Part shown: positions 12,840 to 24,470 of the stretch, in pieces
Numbering within the stretch: position 1 is the first letter of the stretch
How the letters are laid out: every line of letters starts with the position of its first letter
DNA from: Sinohyriopsis cumingii
Taxonomy: Eukaryota > Mollusca > Bivalvia > Unionida > Unionidae
Length of the DNA stretch: 64,000 bases
Direction of reading: 5' to 3'
Assembly: GCA_028554795.2 (NCBI GenBank)
Contig: JAPYKE020000033.1
Location: 4,197,501 to 4,261,500 of the forward strand
Notes under the pieces: model-generated
Told to the model about the DNA's origin: nothing
What the model saw: only the letters and a program-made list of their open reading frames with translations
Databases searched by the model: none
Position numbers and translations under genes: made by a program

Positions 12840-13620
12840 TTTGTTACCTTAAGTGCAATCCAGCAATCCAGCCAATGCTTGGTCACAGAAATTACTACCA
12901 ATCAAAACGTTATTCTGCAAAGCCATTTCATCTTGGAGGAACTGTGATCCTGACCTTTGACCTTTTGACTCCAAATTCAACTGATCTCTTCCATACCTTA
13001 AGTTATTATGCATACAACAATTTTCTTCCTTCAGTCAGTGACACCTGACCTTTTGAATCCAATATTAGTAGGCTTTTTGTTCCCCATCATACAATTACTC
13101 CAAAAAAACTTTGGTTAAAGTACATGGCTGTTAAATTAAATATTTGTGCAGAAACATGTTTCTTCTTCAGTTAGTGATCATGACTATTGACAGATTGATC
13201 CTGAAAATGATGGGCTTCTTCCTTACTCCATGTGCACACCATCCCAAAAGACAGACAAATGATGAAGGATTAATGTTTTGTGTAATCAGTGACCTTGACC
13301 ACTAACATTACAATTCTAAAGTGCAAGTGAAAGCCATCCACAAAGTTTGGCAAATATAGATGGTGGAGCACTCAAGTCTTTATACAGAAACCCCTTTTTC
13401 TTCTTTCAGTCAAAGCAGCCATAACCATTTACCTTTTCATCCCAAAATCAACAGAGTTCTTCATTCATTAACCCCAGGGCAAGCCATCCATTACGTTTGT
13501 TATCTGCAGAATTAAATTGATAATAAAACTGCTAACAGATAGAAGGACAGATGGGCAAAATCATAACATAATGAACTTTGCCTTATGGCAGATGTATACA
13601 CATCTGACCATTTCCAGACA
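12840..13620 (+). repeat. Degenerate tandem repeat with 'tgacctttgacc' motif
   Basis: About six diverged units of roughly 130 bp carry words such as 'cttcagtcagtgac', 'tgaccttttga' and 'ccaaattcaa'. One unit holds TGACCTTTGACCT at 12951-12963. Confidence 0.75.
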
Positions 13621-14257
13621 TAAATCTTAGTTACTATATGTTCTGAATTGTGTTGTGGCACCAATCTTGCTAATTTCACAGTTACCCACCACTACTGCAA
13701 CTTAATTCAATGAGGCCCTACTATTGATCTTTACTTATGTAGACCAAATCAGCTTTCATTATAGAAAGACTTATGATCCCAGATTCCCTGAGATACTGAA
13801 CATCAAAAGGACATACTGAACGGTGATCAACTAGGTTATCATCCCTGTTAGCTTATACCAAAACATGCTCAGGTTTGCTTTTGAGTATCTCTGAATATTG
13901 AATGCAATCCAAAAATATAAACATCTCACTTAAAGATCATCAAGCACATGTTAATACTTTCTTCTAGGCCTGTTCCATTTTAAAACAGTTATAGAATATA
14001 GATATATAGATAAATTGATTAATAGTTAGTCACTGTTAGATATATATATATATATACTGATGATAGACTGATAGTTAAGAAGATAACATTACAGAATTTC
14101 TCCCAAAATAAACCTAATAAAACCTAATCCCCATTTTTTTTAAATTTCAGGACATTTTATGCAAACACTTTCTGGAATCATCTGTTAGGAGAAATGCAGT
14201 AAAATGAGAAATGTTCAACATACATACAAGAATACACAGTAAAATCCCACCTAACAA

Positions 14258-14505
14258 ACACCACAATAAAATAACTGCAAACTAACACAACCAAAGCTAA
14301 AATCAAGTATTTTGCAGGATTCTCAATAGATTTCAAGTATTCAGCAGGATTATCAATAGATTTCAAGTATTTTGCAGCATTCTCAATAGATTTCAAGTAT
14401 TTTGCAGGATTCTCAATAGAATTCAACAAACATTACAATAAAATAACTGCAAACTGACACAGCCAAAGCTAAAATCAAGTATTCAGCAGGATTCTCACTA
14501 GATTT
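14258..14505 (+). repeat. 30-bp tandem repeat within a larger duplication
   Basis: Four 30-bp units begin near 14304, 14334, 14364 and 14394 (core 'caagtattttgcaggattct'). They are flanked by a duplicated 'aaaataactgcaaact' segment at about 14264 and 14439. Confidence 0.85.
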
Positions 14506-17399
14506 AAAAACTGAGCAGTCGTCTGACCCTTGGCACCAAAATCTCAAAAGTCAAAACTGAAAAGAGTCGCTTGTTTTTGAGTCAAGAGCTAACAGCTGGG
14601 ATTGTTCCTTCTTTTTCAGAGCAAACTGATGCAAGTTTCTTACAACTTTAGACTTATTTTTCTTGTCCTCAGAATTGTTACTAACTTTCTGGGTATTTTT
14701 TTTGAGCCTGAAGGTTGGAATGATTATCACTGGCAGGTCATTTCTGAGACGGAGACAGAAAACAAACTCTACTTCTTTGAGCCAATGCTATTAATATATA
14801 TGAGCCAGTGTATGAACATTCAATGAAAAAGTTTAAGTTGTTTATCTTACAGTTCACTGCAAAGATTTTGTTTTACAAATCTTAAATTAATTTTAGTTTC
14901 CTTCACTGACTGGCAACCATTGATAATAATGATGGTGTTTGTTAAGTTTCACACTTAACCAGTTCTCAACATTTGTTTGATCTAGATTTCCCATTGAATA
15001 ACTTGATTTTGCAAAGAATGAAGAATGTCTTCTTTGTATCATTAGAATATGGCAATGACATAACAACCATGCTGAGCCTGCAAAAAAGTTCAGACTTCAG
15101 TTTTCTGTAGATGAGCTTTGACTGTTTTCCGATGTTTTCAGATACTCCTCCTATCTATGTTCATCCTGAGGAGAAGGTTTCTCAGCTGGACATGAGATTT
15201 AATTAAGAATTTCATATTTATTAGTCAATAGTTTTTTAGCATTAGGAGAAATCATATTTTGCAAAATGACACAAGCTGAACTAAAACATATCAATTGCCC
15301 TTCAATATTCCTGTAAAAACATCTTGAGCAACACACTAACAATTAATCAATAGAAAATATCAAAATTAACTACCCAAGTGTTTCTGCCAAAATCATTTTT
15401 TGGTTGTTGTCTCCATTTTATCTAACTTCACCAAAGATCAACCAATTGTTATTAAATGACTTGAAAGCCATGACCATCTCTGACCCTTTAATTACTTATA
15501 GCACCCTCAAAAACACCCTGCATATGGCCTGAAATTCTCCAGATTACAACAGTAAGGTAATCGATTAACAGCTTGTTCTGTATATATGTGATTACTCAGC
15601 TACACATCACTGCACCGTTAAAAGATTTCCAGTCCCCAGTAGACTGCCCACTGGTTACTTCTCTGTGTTCTTGCATAATCTATTTAAGAATCAACACTGA
15701 TATCTCAAGCTACACCTTGCATAGCATAATAGATCTGGTACCAAAGTTTAGCTTAAGCATTCAAAATTTTATGCCAAAACAAAGTTAAACTTACAACCAT
15801 ACCTCCAATGAATGCTGGAACATTTCCCAACTATCGGTTGATATGGCCATGATCACGCCCACTTAATACTACCCTCACATTGGTGTTGATGTACTGAACC
15901 TAATGATAACCTGATTTTCTGTTGCCCAATAAGGTGGCAGTAGTTCATTAATTGTATATGTGTTGTACTGTTATACAATGCATGTATAATTTGATGGTAA
16001 ATTGAAAGCAACTATATGATCCACTGTGTGTTATCTCTGCCCAGTTCATACTGAATTTGCATAGGTGCAATATTATTGGCTGATAAGGTGTAAACAGTAG
16101 TCAGGCAAATATCAATTAATGGTGCATACAATTTGTTTTTGGCAGCACAAGCTCAGTAGGAAATTATGCCAGAGATGAATGAAGGGTAACTAAGACTGAT
16201 GTCCTGGTCCAAATCAATGTGCATCATAAAAATGCACAGGCTGGAATTTTCATGTATTAAACATACATGTAGTTCAAATTAAAATTCCAAACATCAAATC
16301 CTGATAATTATTGAGAACCCTGTTTCACATCCTCATTACTAATACCACCTGACAATGAGATCACTTTATCAAAGTAATGTGAGTGGTCTTATTAACAAGG
16401 TTTTAATCTGTACATGTCCAAGTAAGAGGTGAGGTAACTGACCGATGACAACAGAGTAATAAGAAGATTCCCCATACGGAAAGTATTAGTATATTTTTAA
16501 ATCATTCCTCTCGATTATTTATCCTTTCACCAGAAAACATTCAACAGCTACCCACGATAACCTCTAATAAAAAAATGATGACACTGTCAATTTACTACTG
16601 AATTTGGACTTACATTGTCAAAGCACTGCTAATTTTAGACCATCTTTTTTGGTTTATGGTTACTATTGGTGCATTGATATGTACAGAAAGCAGTAAACCA
16701 TTTGATAAAACAATTTGAATGGTGTAAACTAAAGCTGTATAATCACGAAACTCTTTTTGTCTACAGAATAAAATAATGAAATTTATACTCCGTAACTACA
16801 AAATTTCCTTAAGTTATTTTTCAATTACAATACAAAAGAGACAGCAGAAAGGTATTTCATAAATTTTTACTTTGCAGAGTGAATTTTTCTAGTGATGGTT
16901 ATTACAAAATTTCATGTTAATTAAAATGTAGTTTGTGTTAGACTTTACAAGCTGTACATAAATTTTAGTGTTCATATATATATATACATATATATATATA
17001 TTCTCTAAAAGTATATACAAAATATATACAAGTCTTACACCTTGTTTTCATTCTTATAAAATTACCGCATTAAATCTGTTTGTCTGAAAAATATGTAACA
17101 GCAGAAAATGTTAAGCAGTGGATAACTTTTTCTGATTCAGTGCTCTCCCATCCAGATTTACCACCTTAAATATTAATTGTCAAAATTAAAACATGCTTCA
17201 AATAAAATAACAAAATTACCCACCAAACCTGTACATGTATATGATCAATAATTCTTAAAACGGTTTCTCCTGACAATCTTTTCTCTTCATTTTGAAGACA
17301 AAGGTAAGTAAATTCCACCTGATTCAATACCACTCACGGAGAATATTTAAAAATATTATATTAACTAATAACTAGATCAATGCTTTTGCCTCTTGGCAT

Positions 17400-17962
17400 T
17401 CATGTAACCTAAACTCATATATCAGTGAATTTATGTGTCAGCTATAAACACCTAAACTGTCAATACCAAATGAAAGAAGGTGCTCATATATCAGTGCATC
17501 CATCTGTCAGGTCTGCCGTGTAACCTAAACTCCATCAACACCATGTAACAGAGGGTGCCCATCTATCAGTGCATCCATCTGTCGGGTCTGCCTTGTAACC
17601 TAAACTCCATCAACACCACGTAACAGAGGGTGCCCATCTATCAGTGCATCCATCTGTTGGGTCTGCCTTGTAACCTAAACTCCATCAATACCAGATAACA
17701 AAGGGTGCCCATCTATCAGTGCATCCATCTGTTGGGTCTGCCTTGTAACCTAAACTCCATCAATACCAGATAAAAGAGGGTGCCCATCTATCAGTGCATC
17801 CATCTGTCAGGTCTGCCTTGTAACCTAAACTCCATCAACATCACGTAACAGAGGGTGCCCATCTATCAGTGCATCCATCTGTCGGGTCTGCCTTGTAACC
17901 TAAACTCCATCAACACCACGTAACAGAGGGTGCTCATATATCAATACATCGGTAAGTTTTCT
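17400..17962 (+). repeat. Minisatellite, exact 75-bp period, seven copies
   Basis: The word 'tcagtgcatc' occurs at 17491, 17566, 17641, 17716, 17791 and 17866, with a variant at 17941, an exact 75-bp period. Adjacent units are nearly identical in the centre and degrade at the left edge. Confidence 0.97.
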
Positions 17963-18429
17963 TTGTATCCAAAACATACTGACAACAAATGACAGGGTGC
18001 TCTTACTTGGTACAATGTTCCACCATGAGGTATAGATCACTATAAAGATTTCCAAGATGTACTGATTCCAGATGCCTCCACATCTGTTCTTATCATTAAC
18101 TTACATTAGAGATGAAGTGCCTCAATTACAATAAATTCATGATTTTCATAGATATCAAGTTTTGTGGTTTATTTAACTGAGCAAGAGACCCTATTGCTTC
18201 ATCAAGGATAACAAGTTTGGGGGTTTATTGGAGTGGACAAGGGAACCTATTGTTTCCTCAGAAAGAGCACCATTTGTTTGGTCTTTAAATCTGGTTTGAA
18301 GCAACAATAAAATCCACAAACAAGAATCCCTCAAAGGGACTGATGCTCTGCTTGGCAAAAATAATTTCCAGGAATTCAAGAATTTGTTCCTTTTAACTGC
18401 TGAATATTAAAACTATCCCTGATATTCTT

Positions 18430-18602
18430 CAGTAATAATTTTATTTTTCAAATTAGCTAATGTAGAGCACATATTGGATGTCAGATTGGCACTGTTTTCA
18501 TTTAGGACACAGCTGACATCATTAACAGTTTGTTTTGGATTTTTAACGTAGCTTTAACAATTTTTCAGTCATACTGCTGCGATGTTGGGCCTTCCATTTA
18601 AT

Positions 18603-18646
<44 letters not shown>
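18430..18646 (+). repeat. Dispersed repeat unit, SINE tail and (TA)n
   Basis: A unit of the dispersed 'ggatgtcagattggcac' repeat (18430-18530) is followed directly by a fragment of the SINE family A 3' region (about 18535-18590, 'tttttaacgtagctt'), then a (TA)n microsatellite at 18605-18646. Confidence 0.7.
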
Positions 18647-18648
<2 letters not shown>

Positions 18649-19284
18649 CCATTGCAAAAATTGCATACATATTTAAACTATTTAATAATTTTGTCACACA
18701 TCATTATGTGTCTGAATTCAATGGGAAAAATTATCAGCAAAATTAGGTGAAGAAAGACGAAGCACATGTACAGTTCATTACGTTCCAGTGTCAATGAGCG
18801 GTGTCTGTACAAATTTCATACTGCTAACATTTTCTCATGCATTTCCATGTACATTTATCCATTGCAAATTTCCAAAAATTTTACACTTGTACACCTATTC
18901 ATTTGAACGAATACAGCAAGAACAATTAACAATCAACACATGCTTTCAGCATGCATATAACTTTTACTTCAGATTTTGTGCATATCAAAAGAAACATGTG
19001 AAAACTACTATACTAATCATTGCACAAAGTGCAGAGAATGATTTGCGTTTGTGAACTTGCTTTTCCATAATGGTAAAATATTTATATAAAAAAAAGGAAA
19101 TTATAACGAGTTCATAACAAACACTATACCCATGAAAAACCAGAGAACTAAGTGTAGTAGGCCTGCAATGGTCATGAGTCACTTTTATAAAAAAATTAAA
19201 AGTTGAACGCATGTACAATTTTATACACTATTTCATGTACTTTGAACAAAAAATATTATTTTATGTGTGAACGAATATCCAAAA

Positions 19285-19344
19285 TTTTGAGGGCCATGCC
19301 ACGACCGCGTTATATCCGAATTCGCGTTTAGCGGGGTTGCACTG
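19285..19344 (+). mobile_element. Tigger/pogo-like transposon end (partial)
   Basis: The sequence ends 'agcggggttgcactg' followed by TA at 19345-19346. A near-identical end lies at 62827-62893. Read inward the end is CAGTGCAACCCCGCT, resembling pogo/Tigger-type termini, which insert at TA. The matching opposite terminus was not found, so this is a truncated or MITE copy. Confidence 0.6.
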
Positions 19345-19849
19345 TATATTCATTTACCTTTACAACTTCTTTTATTGTCAAAAGAAAATAATTTTTTAAG
19401 CCAATGGCTTTCATTCTAATCCTTTACATTCTGTATTGTATACTTTTGCAATCTCCATCTACATATTTATGAAACAAGTATAAGTCAGTAGGGGAATAAT
19501 ACAACTTGATATTTACCTGTCAATGGAAGACTTAAAATGCAAATGAGATGTGAGACAACAGATTCTAAAGTAAATCCAGGAGATATTCTCATAACTGTCA
19601 CTGATACAACTTTATACTCTATAATTCAACATTCTCAATATTAAAAAACAATGTATACACATACATGCCAATCCCTAAAGTGGAAAAATTGTAATCAAAG
19701 TGGATGAAAAGAGCAGAAAAAGAGTAATCCACAAAGAACATGATAAAATTCAATGAACATATGTATAAAATGATTTATTTACACCTCTGGTCTATTAACA
19801 TCAATTACTGCTTCAAGTTTTCATATGTAGAACTTATAGCTTTAGAAAG

Positions 19850-20925
19850 CAACAGACTGTCATATTACAATTCAAAACACTTTGTACCAGCTGAGACCAT
19901 GAATGTTTTGCACACCAGCAGAGCACTAAGTACTGAATTACTGAACCTGGAACTGAATTCAGTTTTATTTTTGTTAACAATACTGAACAATCTCTCACAA
20001 CCACCATTAGAATGGTAAAGAACCAATATTCCTTTCATAACCTAACAAAGAAGAGGAAAGTTATATTTTCCAGTGATTGGGTCTTTTAGCTGGGAAATAA
20101 GGTGCCATTGCCCATCAACTCTGTCTGCATGAAGTACACTGTCAGGTAGAATGCCAACTTGATACTTCAGGAATTCTCCTTTTAGATGATCCAAAGTAGA
20201 CAAGGGTGGCATTAGAAAGTGATATCTCTTGACAAAGAATCTTGCGCTTTTAAAGTGTCTCATTAACATTATCAACTAAAACATTTAAAAGCACTTCATC
20301 TCCATATGGGAATTTCTCGCAGAACACTTTAAGAGTAGAATGTTCTGTGAATTCTCTTGTTACTGCACCAACAGCAACTTCTTCATTATTTCTCTGGTTT
20401 GCACTGTCATGAAAGTCTATATCAGTTTAAAGCCTGACTGACAATGATTTCTGGTTTAAGAAACCTTATTAGCAAATCTGAAAACTGGTTTGAGAGAATC
20501 TTGTGCATAATATAAATGCATGGTTCTTCTTTCTTAAGACAATATTTGCTGCATCAAACAATGGAATGGCACTCCTCATGAACAAGCAGTGCAGCTTTGT
20601 AACTGGATCATTAAGATTTTTGAAAACCATCTCACACTTTGATTCTTCCTAATACTGAACAGACTAATAATTTCTAATAACAGACTCTGCTTTAGTACTA
20701 CTTTTCTTTGCATTTTTTTCCCTTTTTCTCTCTGTAGACTCGCCTTCAGTTTGAAAGAAAGCTTGTAGTGCCATCCAAAGCTCAAGTAAATGTCTAATAC
20801 ATCTGCCAAAGGATAACCATCTTGTACACACATGCTTTATAACATTATAGTCTTCAAGATCAAACTCATCTTGCAACTAAATTAGAGCTTGTTTCCTTTT
20901 ACTACTTTTCTCCAAATAATAGATG
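19850..20925 (-). pseudogene. hAT transposase relic, C-terminal half (outer element)
   Basis: This is the C-terminal half of a hAT-superfamily cut-and-paste transposase, frameshifted and with stops. Reading from 20,925 down, fragments in order are IYYLEKSSKRK, then DLEDYNVIKHVCTRWLSFGR (the conserved RW region), then KSARFFVKRYHFLMPPL..., and finally HSNGGCERLFSIVNKNKTEF and SALLVCKTF at about 20,014-19,890, the hATC dimerisation domain. The N-terminal half is at 23014-24045 on the same strand. The break falls inside the motif LLVDIY|IYYLEKSSKRK, exactly where another element sits (20926-23013). The family is firm. It is a pseudogene, and no host function is suggested. Confidence 0.85.
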
Positions 20926-21024
20926 AGACCTGTTTACCCATAAATTTGCTTTTCAGTATTTTAGGCAATGTCTGTCAGTATTTTTAGAAGGCAGTCAGTA
21001 TTTTCATTAGGTGTTTCTAACATC

Positions 21025-21826
21025 TTAACACATTAACCCCTGAAGCTTTTTGTCATTTTTGCCTAAAAATCGAGTAGGAAACAATTTTGAAAGCTATTTC
21101 TGAATAGACTCGAAAACACCAAATCCCTGGTCATCTTTCAATAAAATACTGCCCAGTGGTGTTAGAAACATCGATTTTCGTTGGCTATTTGACTCGCGCA
21201 TAACCCCTGAAGCTTTTTGTCATTTTTGCCTAAAAATCGAGTAGGAAACAATTTTGAAAGCTATTTCTGAATAGACTCGAAAACACCAAATCCCTGGTCA
21301 TCTTTCAATAAAATACTGCCCAGTAGTGTTAGAAACATCGATTTTCGTTGGCTATTTGACTCGCGCATGAGCAGAAGGGTAAAAATTGGACTTTTTTCTT
21401 TCTTTTTTTTTTCTTCTTTTTTTTGCATAAACGGAGCCATTTGTTTTGTATGGAGACCACTCTTTATTCCAAATGCCCATCTTATCCTACTTTTTGCAAA
21501 GGCTCATCTGTCTGTTTGCAGTTCATACCGGTTTGCCTTAGACCTGAGACCAAAAAGTCTAAAATCCGGACACAAAATCAGATTCCAACCACAGGCAAAT
21601 TCTGGGTTAAAAAAAGTCGGGTCCAAAATATGAGGTTTTTCTATTTGTATTTTGTAGTGCAACTAGATATTCCAGATTATTTGGTATCACTGTAGAGCTA
21701 CATCTGTCTACCTTTCTATAATACCACCCACTTTAGTGTATCATGCATGACCAAGATGCTACAGAGCTTGGCAGTAGGCTACTACCTCCTGCCCCGTAAA
21801 GTCGTTGCTAGGGGTTAATGTGTTAA
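21025..21826. mobile_element. piggyBac-like MITE with TTAA flanks
   Basis: This 802-bp element is bounded by TTAA at 21025-21028 and 21823-21826, with perfect 13-bp inverted repeats CACATTAACCCCT inside. TTAA target duplication is characteristic of the piggyBac superfamily, which supports but does not prove the assignment. It has no recognisable transposase. A related copy in the opposite orientation lies at 40360-40974. It contains a 167-bp internal tandem duplication. Open frames at 21367-21695 lie inside it and match nothing I know. Confidence 0.8.
21034..21367 (+). repeat. 167-bp tandem duplication inside the MITE
   Basis: Copies at 21034-21200 and 21201-21367 appear identical except for one visible G/A difference (cagtggtgtt versus cagtagtgtt). 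The duplication is therefore much younger than the surrounding relics. Confidence 0.95.
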
Positions 21827-22329
21827 CACAGCACACATCACCTTTGAAACAGCATACCACCACTGACTTAAAGATATTGTTTATATTATAGTGATAAAAA
21901 CCATACAAAATACCTCCACACACCCAAATTCATTTGGTTATTTACCTATGTTACTTCCTCTAGAAAATCTGTTTTCTCAGCTTCACACATATCCATAACA
22001 TTTTAAATAATGCCAATTCTCTACATTATACAATGTTAAGGAAGACTTAATACAAAACATTATGACAGACATTGTTATCCACTCAGAAAATGACTTCATT
22101 TAGATAGGTGAAGGCAATCTTATTGTTCCATAAAATCTAGTATCAGCTTTGTCAACATTTACTAGAACCGGAAATGAGCTTTATATATTATTTTGTATAA
22201 AGTTTGTCAACAATATCAAACTAATCCACTTGGAATCACTGTCTTAATGAAGGCTTAGACTATAGGCACTCTTTATCCTATCCTGCTGGTCGTCTGTCCA
22301 CTCTTTGGTAAAAGAGAGATTAATTGTTT

Positions 22330-22773
22330 CTAAATATCTTGTGCAATTTTGGAATCTGGGAACATATTTTTCATTGCTTCTGTTAACTTGTCGGCTGTAT
22401 TCAAAGACAAATTCATATTTACAATCAACTCACATAGAATCACCTCAGCACGTGTTATTTGCTTTTGAAGTATGTGTTGATCACTGACTTGCTTTCCCTT
22501 CATCATTGACAAAATATTTCTATTTCCCTTTACTAATGATTCTAATTTTGCACGATTTTCCAATTACACGTGCCATGAACAGTCATTCCTTCCAACATGT
22601 GCATTGGAAAAGTCTAAGTTGCAAACAATGCAGAGCACAAAATGTTCTCCTTTAGACGATGGTTTAAGGCATGGACACAGAGTATTATAAGCCGGTAGAA
22701 AATGCTGCTTTCTATATTTAGACTTAATATTTTCATCATCAGTTTTGTGCTGAAACTTTCTTGTCAGCAGCAT
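22330..22773 (-). pseudogene. hAT transposase N-terminal relic (inner element)
   Basis: Two adjoining minus-strand open segments (22773-22564 and 22563-22330) read as the N-terminus of a hAT transposase. The first contains LCIVCNLDFSNAHVGRNDCS, resembling a degenerate BED-type zinc finger with one C-x2-C pair. The second ends LTEAMKNMFPDSKIAQDI, a stretch typical of a bivalve- and fish-common hAT subgroup. A stop separates them and the catalytic part is absent, so the element is non-autonomous. Its relative in the outer element is similar but not identical, so these are cousin families and not a duplication. Confidence 0.7.
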
Positions 22774-23013
22774 TTTCTTTGTTTAAACAACCAGATGTTG
22801 AGAATGTTAAAATCAGTGATGTGGCACAGACTGAGGACGCGGACCAAAGAGACAGTACAATGAAACGATACGCATTAAAAATGGCTTAAAAATTTATTTA
22901 AAAAGTAAATAAATGCAACTTCAAATCATAATTTCAGCTCAATGACCGTATGACCATACAGATTGGCTTTATTCTGTACAAATACTGTAAAATACGGATG
23001 GGTAAACAGGTCT

Positions 23014-24045
23014 GGTAGATGTCAACTAGCAAATGACCAGATTCTATTTCTAATTTATCAGCAACCTTTCTCGCAGCAAGGTACACCAAATCACAGGGAC
23101 AATCCATTATGTACACTGATGGAGACATTTTCAAATATTGGATAAAACTCCTTTATGAATACCATTCATGACTGATGCATTATCAGCTAAAAACTCCATA
23201 CAGTTCTGCCAACATATATCATGTTTCTTCAAAGCATGTTTCTGCAGTGGAAACTGCTGTTAATTCTGGTAATGAAAGAAGAACACTTGTGGCATTTCCC
23301 CTTTCACTGTCAAAGTACCTGACACAAACTGGGTACAACATTTCATCATCATAATAAGTACTCCCATCCATCGCAGTACTAAACAGCCCAATTTTCATGG
23401 TTTGTTTTAAGTGAAGTATCTTCACCTAAACACTAAACAATATTAAATGATTTTGTTATTGCACATGCATATTTTTCTGCAATTTTGGAATCTGGAAACA
23501 TCTGTTTGAACAAAGGACCAATGTGGTCTGCTACAGCTAAGGGCAGTCTGTGTTCTATTAAGAATTCTGTAAATAACATCTCTGCATTTAATAACATTCA
23601 TGTCCACACTTCAGTTTTGCTGTGAAAAAAAGAAGTTAGTAAGACAAGCTAATTCAATGTGCTTCTTTGCTTTCAAGTGTTTTTCCACATCAACTTTACC
23701 ACCATGACCAATATTAAACATACTTTTCACACAGCCTGCAAATGGCATGATGCTGCCCTAGAATGGAACACTGTATTATGTCATTCATGTATTCATCTTT
23801 TGATGATTCAGTATTTTTTTGTTTGTTGCTTAGTTCTTTTCTGATTCATCTGTGAAATTATTTGAACACACACACATAGACTGGAATCCATTTGACGATT
23901 TTTGGACCAAATATTAAACTCCTTTCCACACAGCCTGCAATGGGCATCATTATGCAGCAGAACGCTACATTATGTCATCCATGTATTCATCTTTGGAGGA
24001 TCATTCTGCTTTTTTGTGTCTTTTTCTAATCCATCTGTGAAATTC
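23014..24045 (-). pseudogene. hAT transposase relic, N-terminal half (outer element)
   Basis: This is the N-terminal and early catalytic part of the outer hAT transposase, broken by stops and frameshifts. From high to low coordinates there are two diverged copies of a zinc-finger region (about 24,040-23,880 and 23,790-23,640, with KHLKAKKHIELA). Next comes HRLPLAVADHIGPLFKQMFP at about 23,560-23,480. At 23,425-23,219 comes GLFSTAMDGSTYYDDEMLYP, carrying the aspartate region of the RNase-H-like catalytic fold. Then SVYIMDCPCDLVYLAARK and GHLLVDIY end at the insertion point. The reading resumes at 20,925. The duplicated zinc-finger segment is unusual. Confidence 0.8.
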
Positions 24046-24059
24046 TTTGCAAAACACTT

Positions 24060-24470
24060 TTTCTCTAACAACTAGACTAAATTTTACTTAACCTTTACCA
24101 ACAAATACCAGACTGGTTCTATAACAAATATGAATCAGAACAAAGAATCTCAGAGCAAAGATTCAAAATCAGAAAACCTGTCCGTTTTCTCTTAACTATG
24201 CCAAAGAGCTGCTATAAATAGAATATAATGATAGTGTGAGGAAAGTACATGCTGGTCTATTGTACTCTTGTACAAAAGCGATTAGATATGACCTATAGCA
24301 CACTACAGATTGGTTCTCTAACAAACACGAATCATAACACTGAATCTGATGACAAAGGTTTGAAAGTAGAAACCAGCATGTTTCTTGGAAATAGGACAGC
24401 TGCTAGAAATTGAACATATTAATACTGTTACAAAAGTGCATGCAAGTATATGGACAAGTGTACTCTTATG
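24060..24470 (+). repeat. Two diverged direct repeats of about 200 bp
   Basis: Segments beginning 'cagactggttctataacaaa' (24109) and 'cagattggttctctaacaaa' (24303) align over about 120-200 bp. They adjoin the hAT relic and may be duplicated non-coding sequence of that element. Confidence 0.7.

Larger units (their letters stand above)
20926..23013. mobile_element. hAT-type element inserted in the outer hAT gene
   Basis: The termini are a 14-bp perfect inverted repeat, AGACCTGTTTACCC at 20926-20939 and its complement at 23000-23013. The flanking 8-mers are aatagatg (20918-20925) and ggtagatg (23014-23021), matching 6 of 8 with two A/G transitions. That is an aged 8-bp target duplication, a hAT hallmark. 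The element is 2,088 bp, of which 802 bp is a later MITE. Subterminal CAGTATTT words occur near both ends. It carries a hAT-like N-terminal coding relic on the minus strand. The insertion interrupts the outer transposase reading at LLVDIY. Confidence 0.85.

Noticed and set aside
17400-17962. Regularly spaced repeats considered as a CRISPR-like array
   Set aside because: The units are contiguous 75-bp tandem repeats without unique spacers, in an animal intron.
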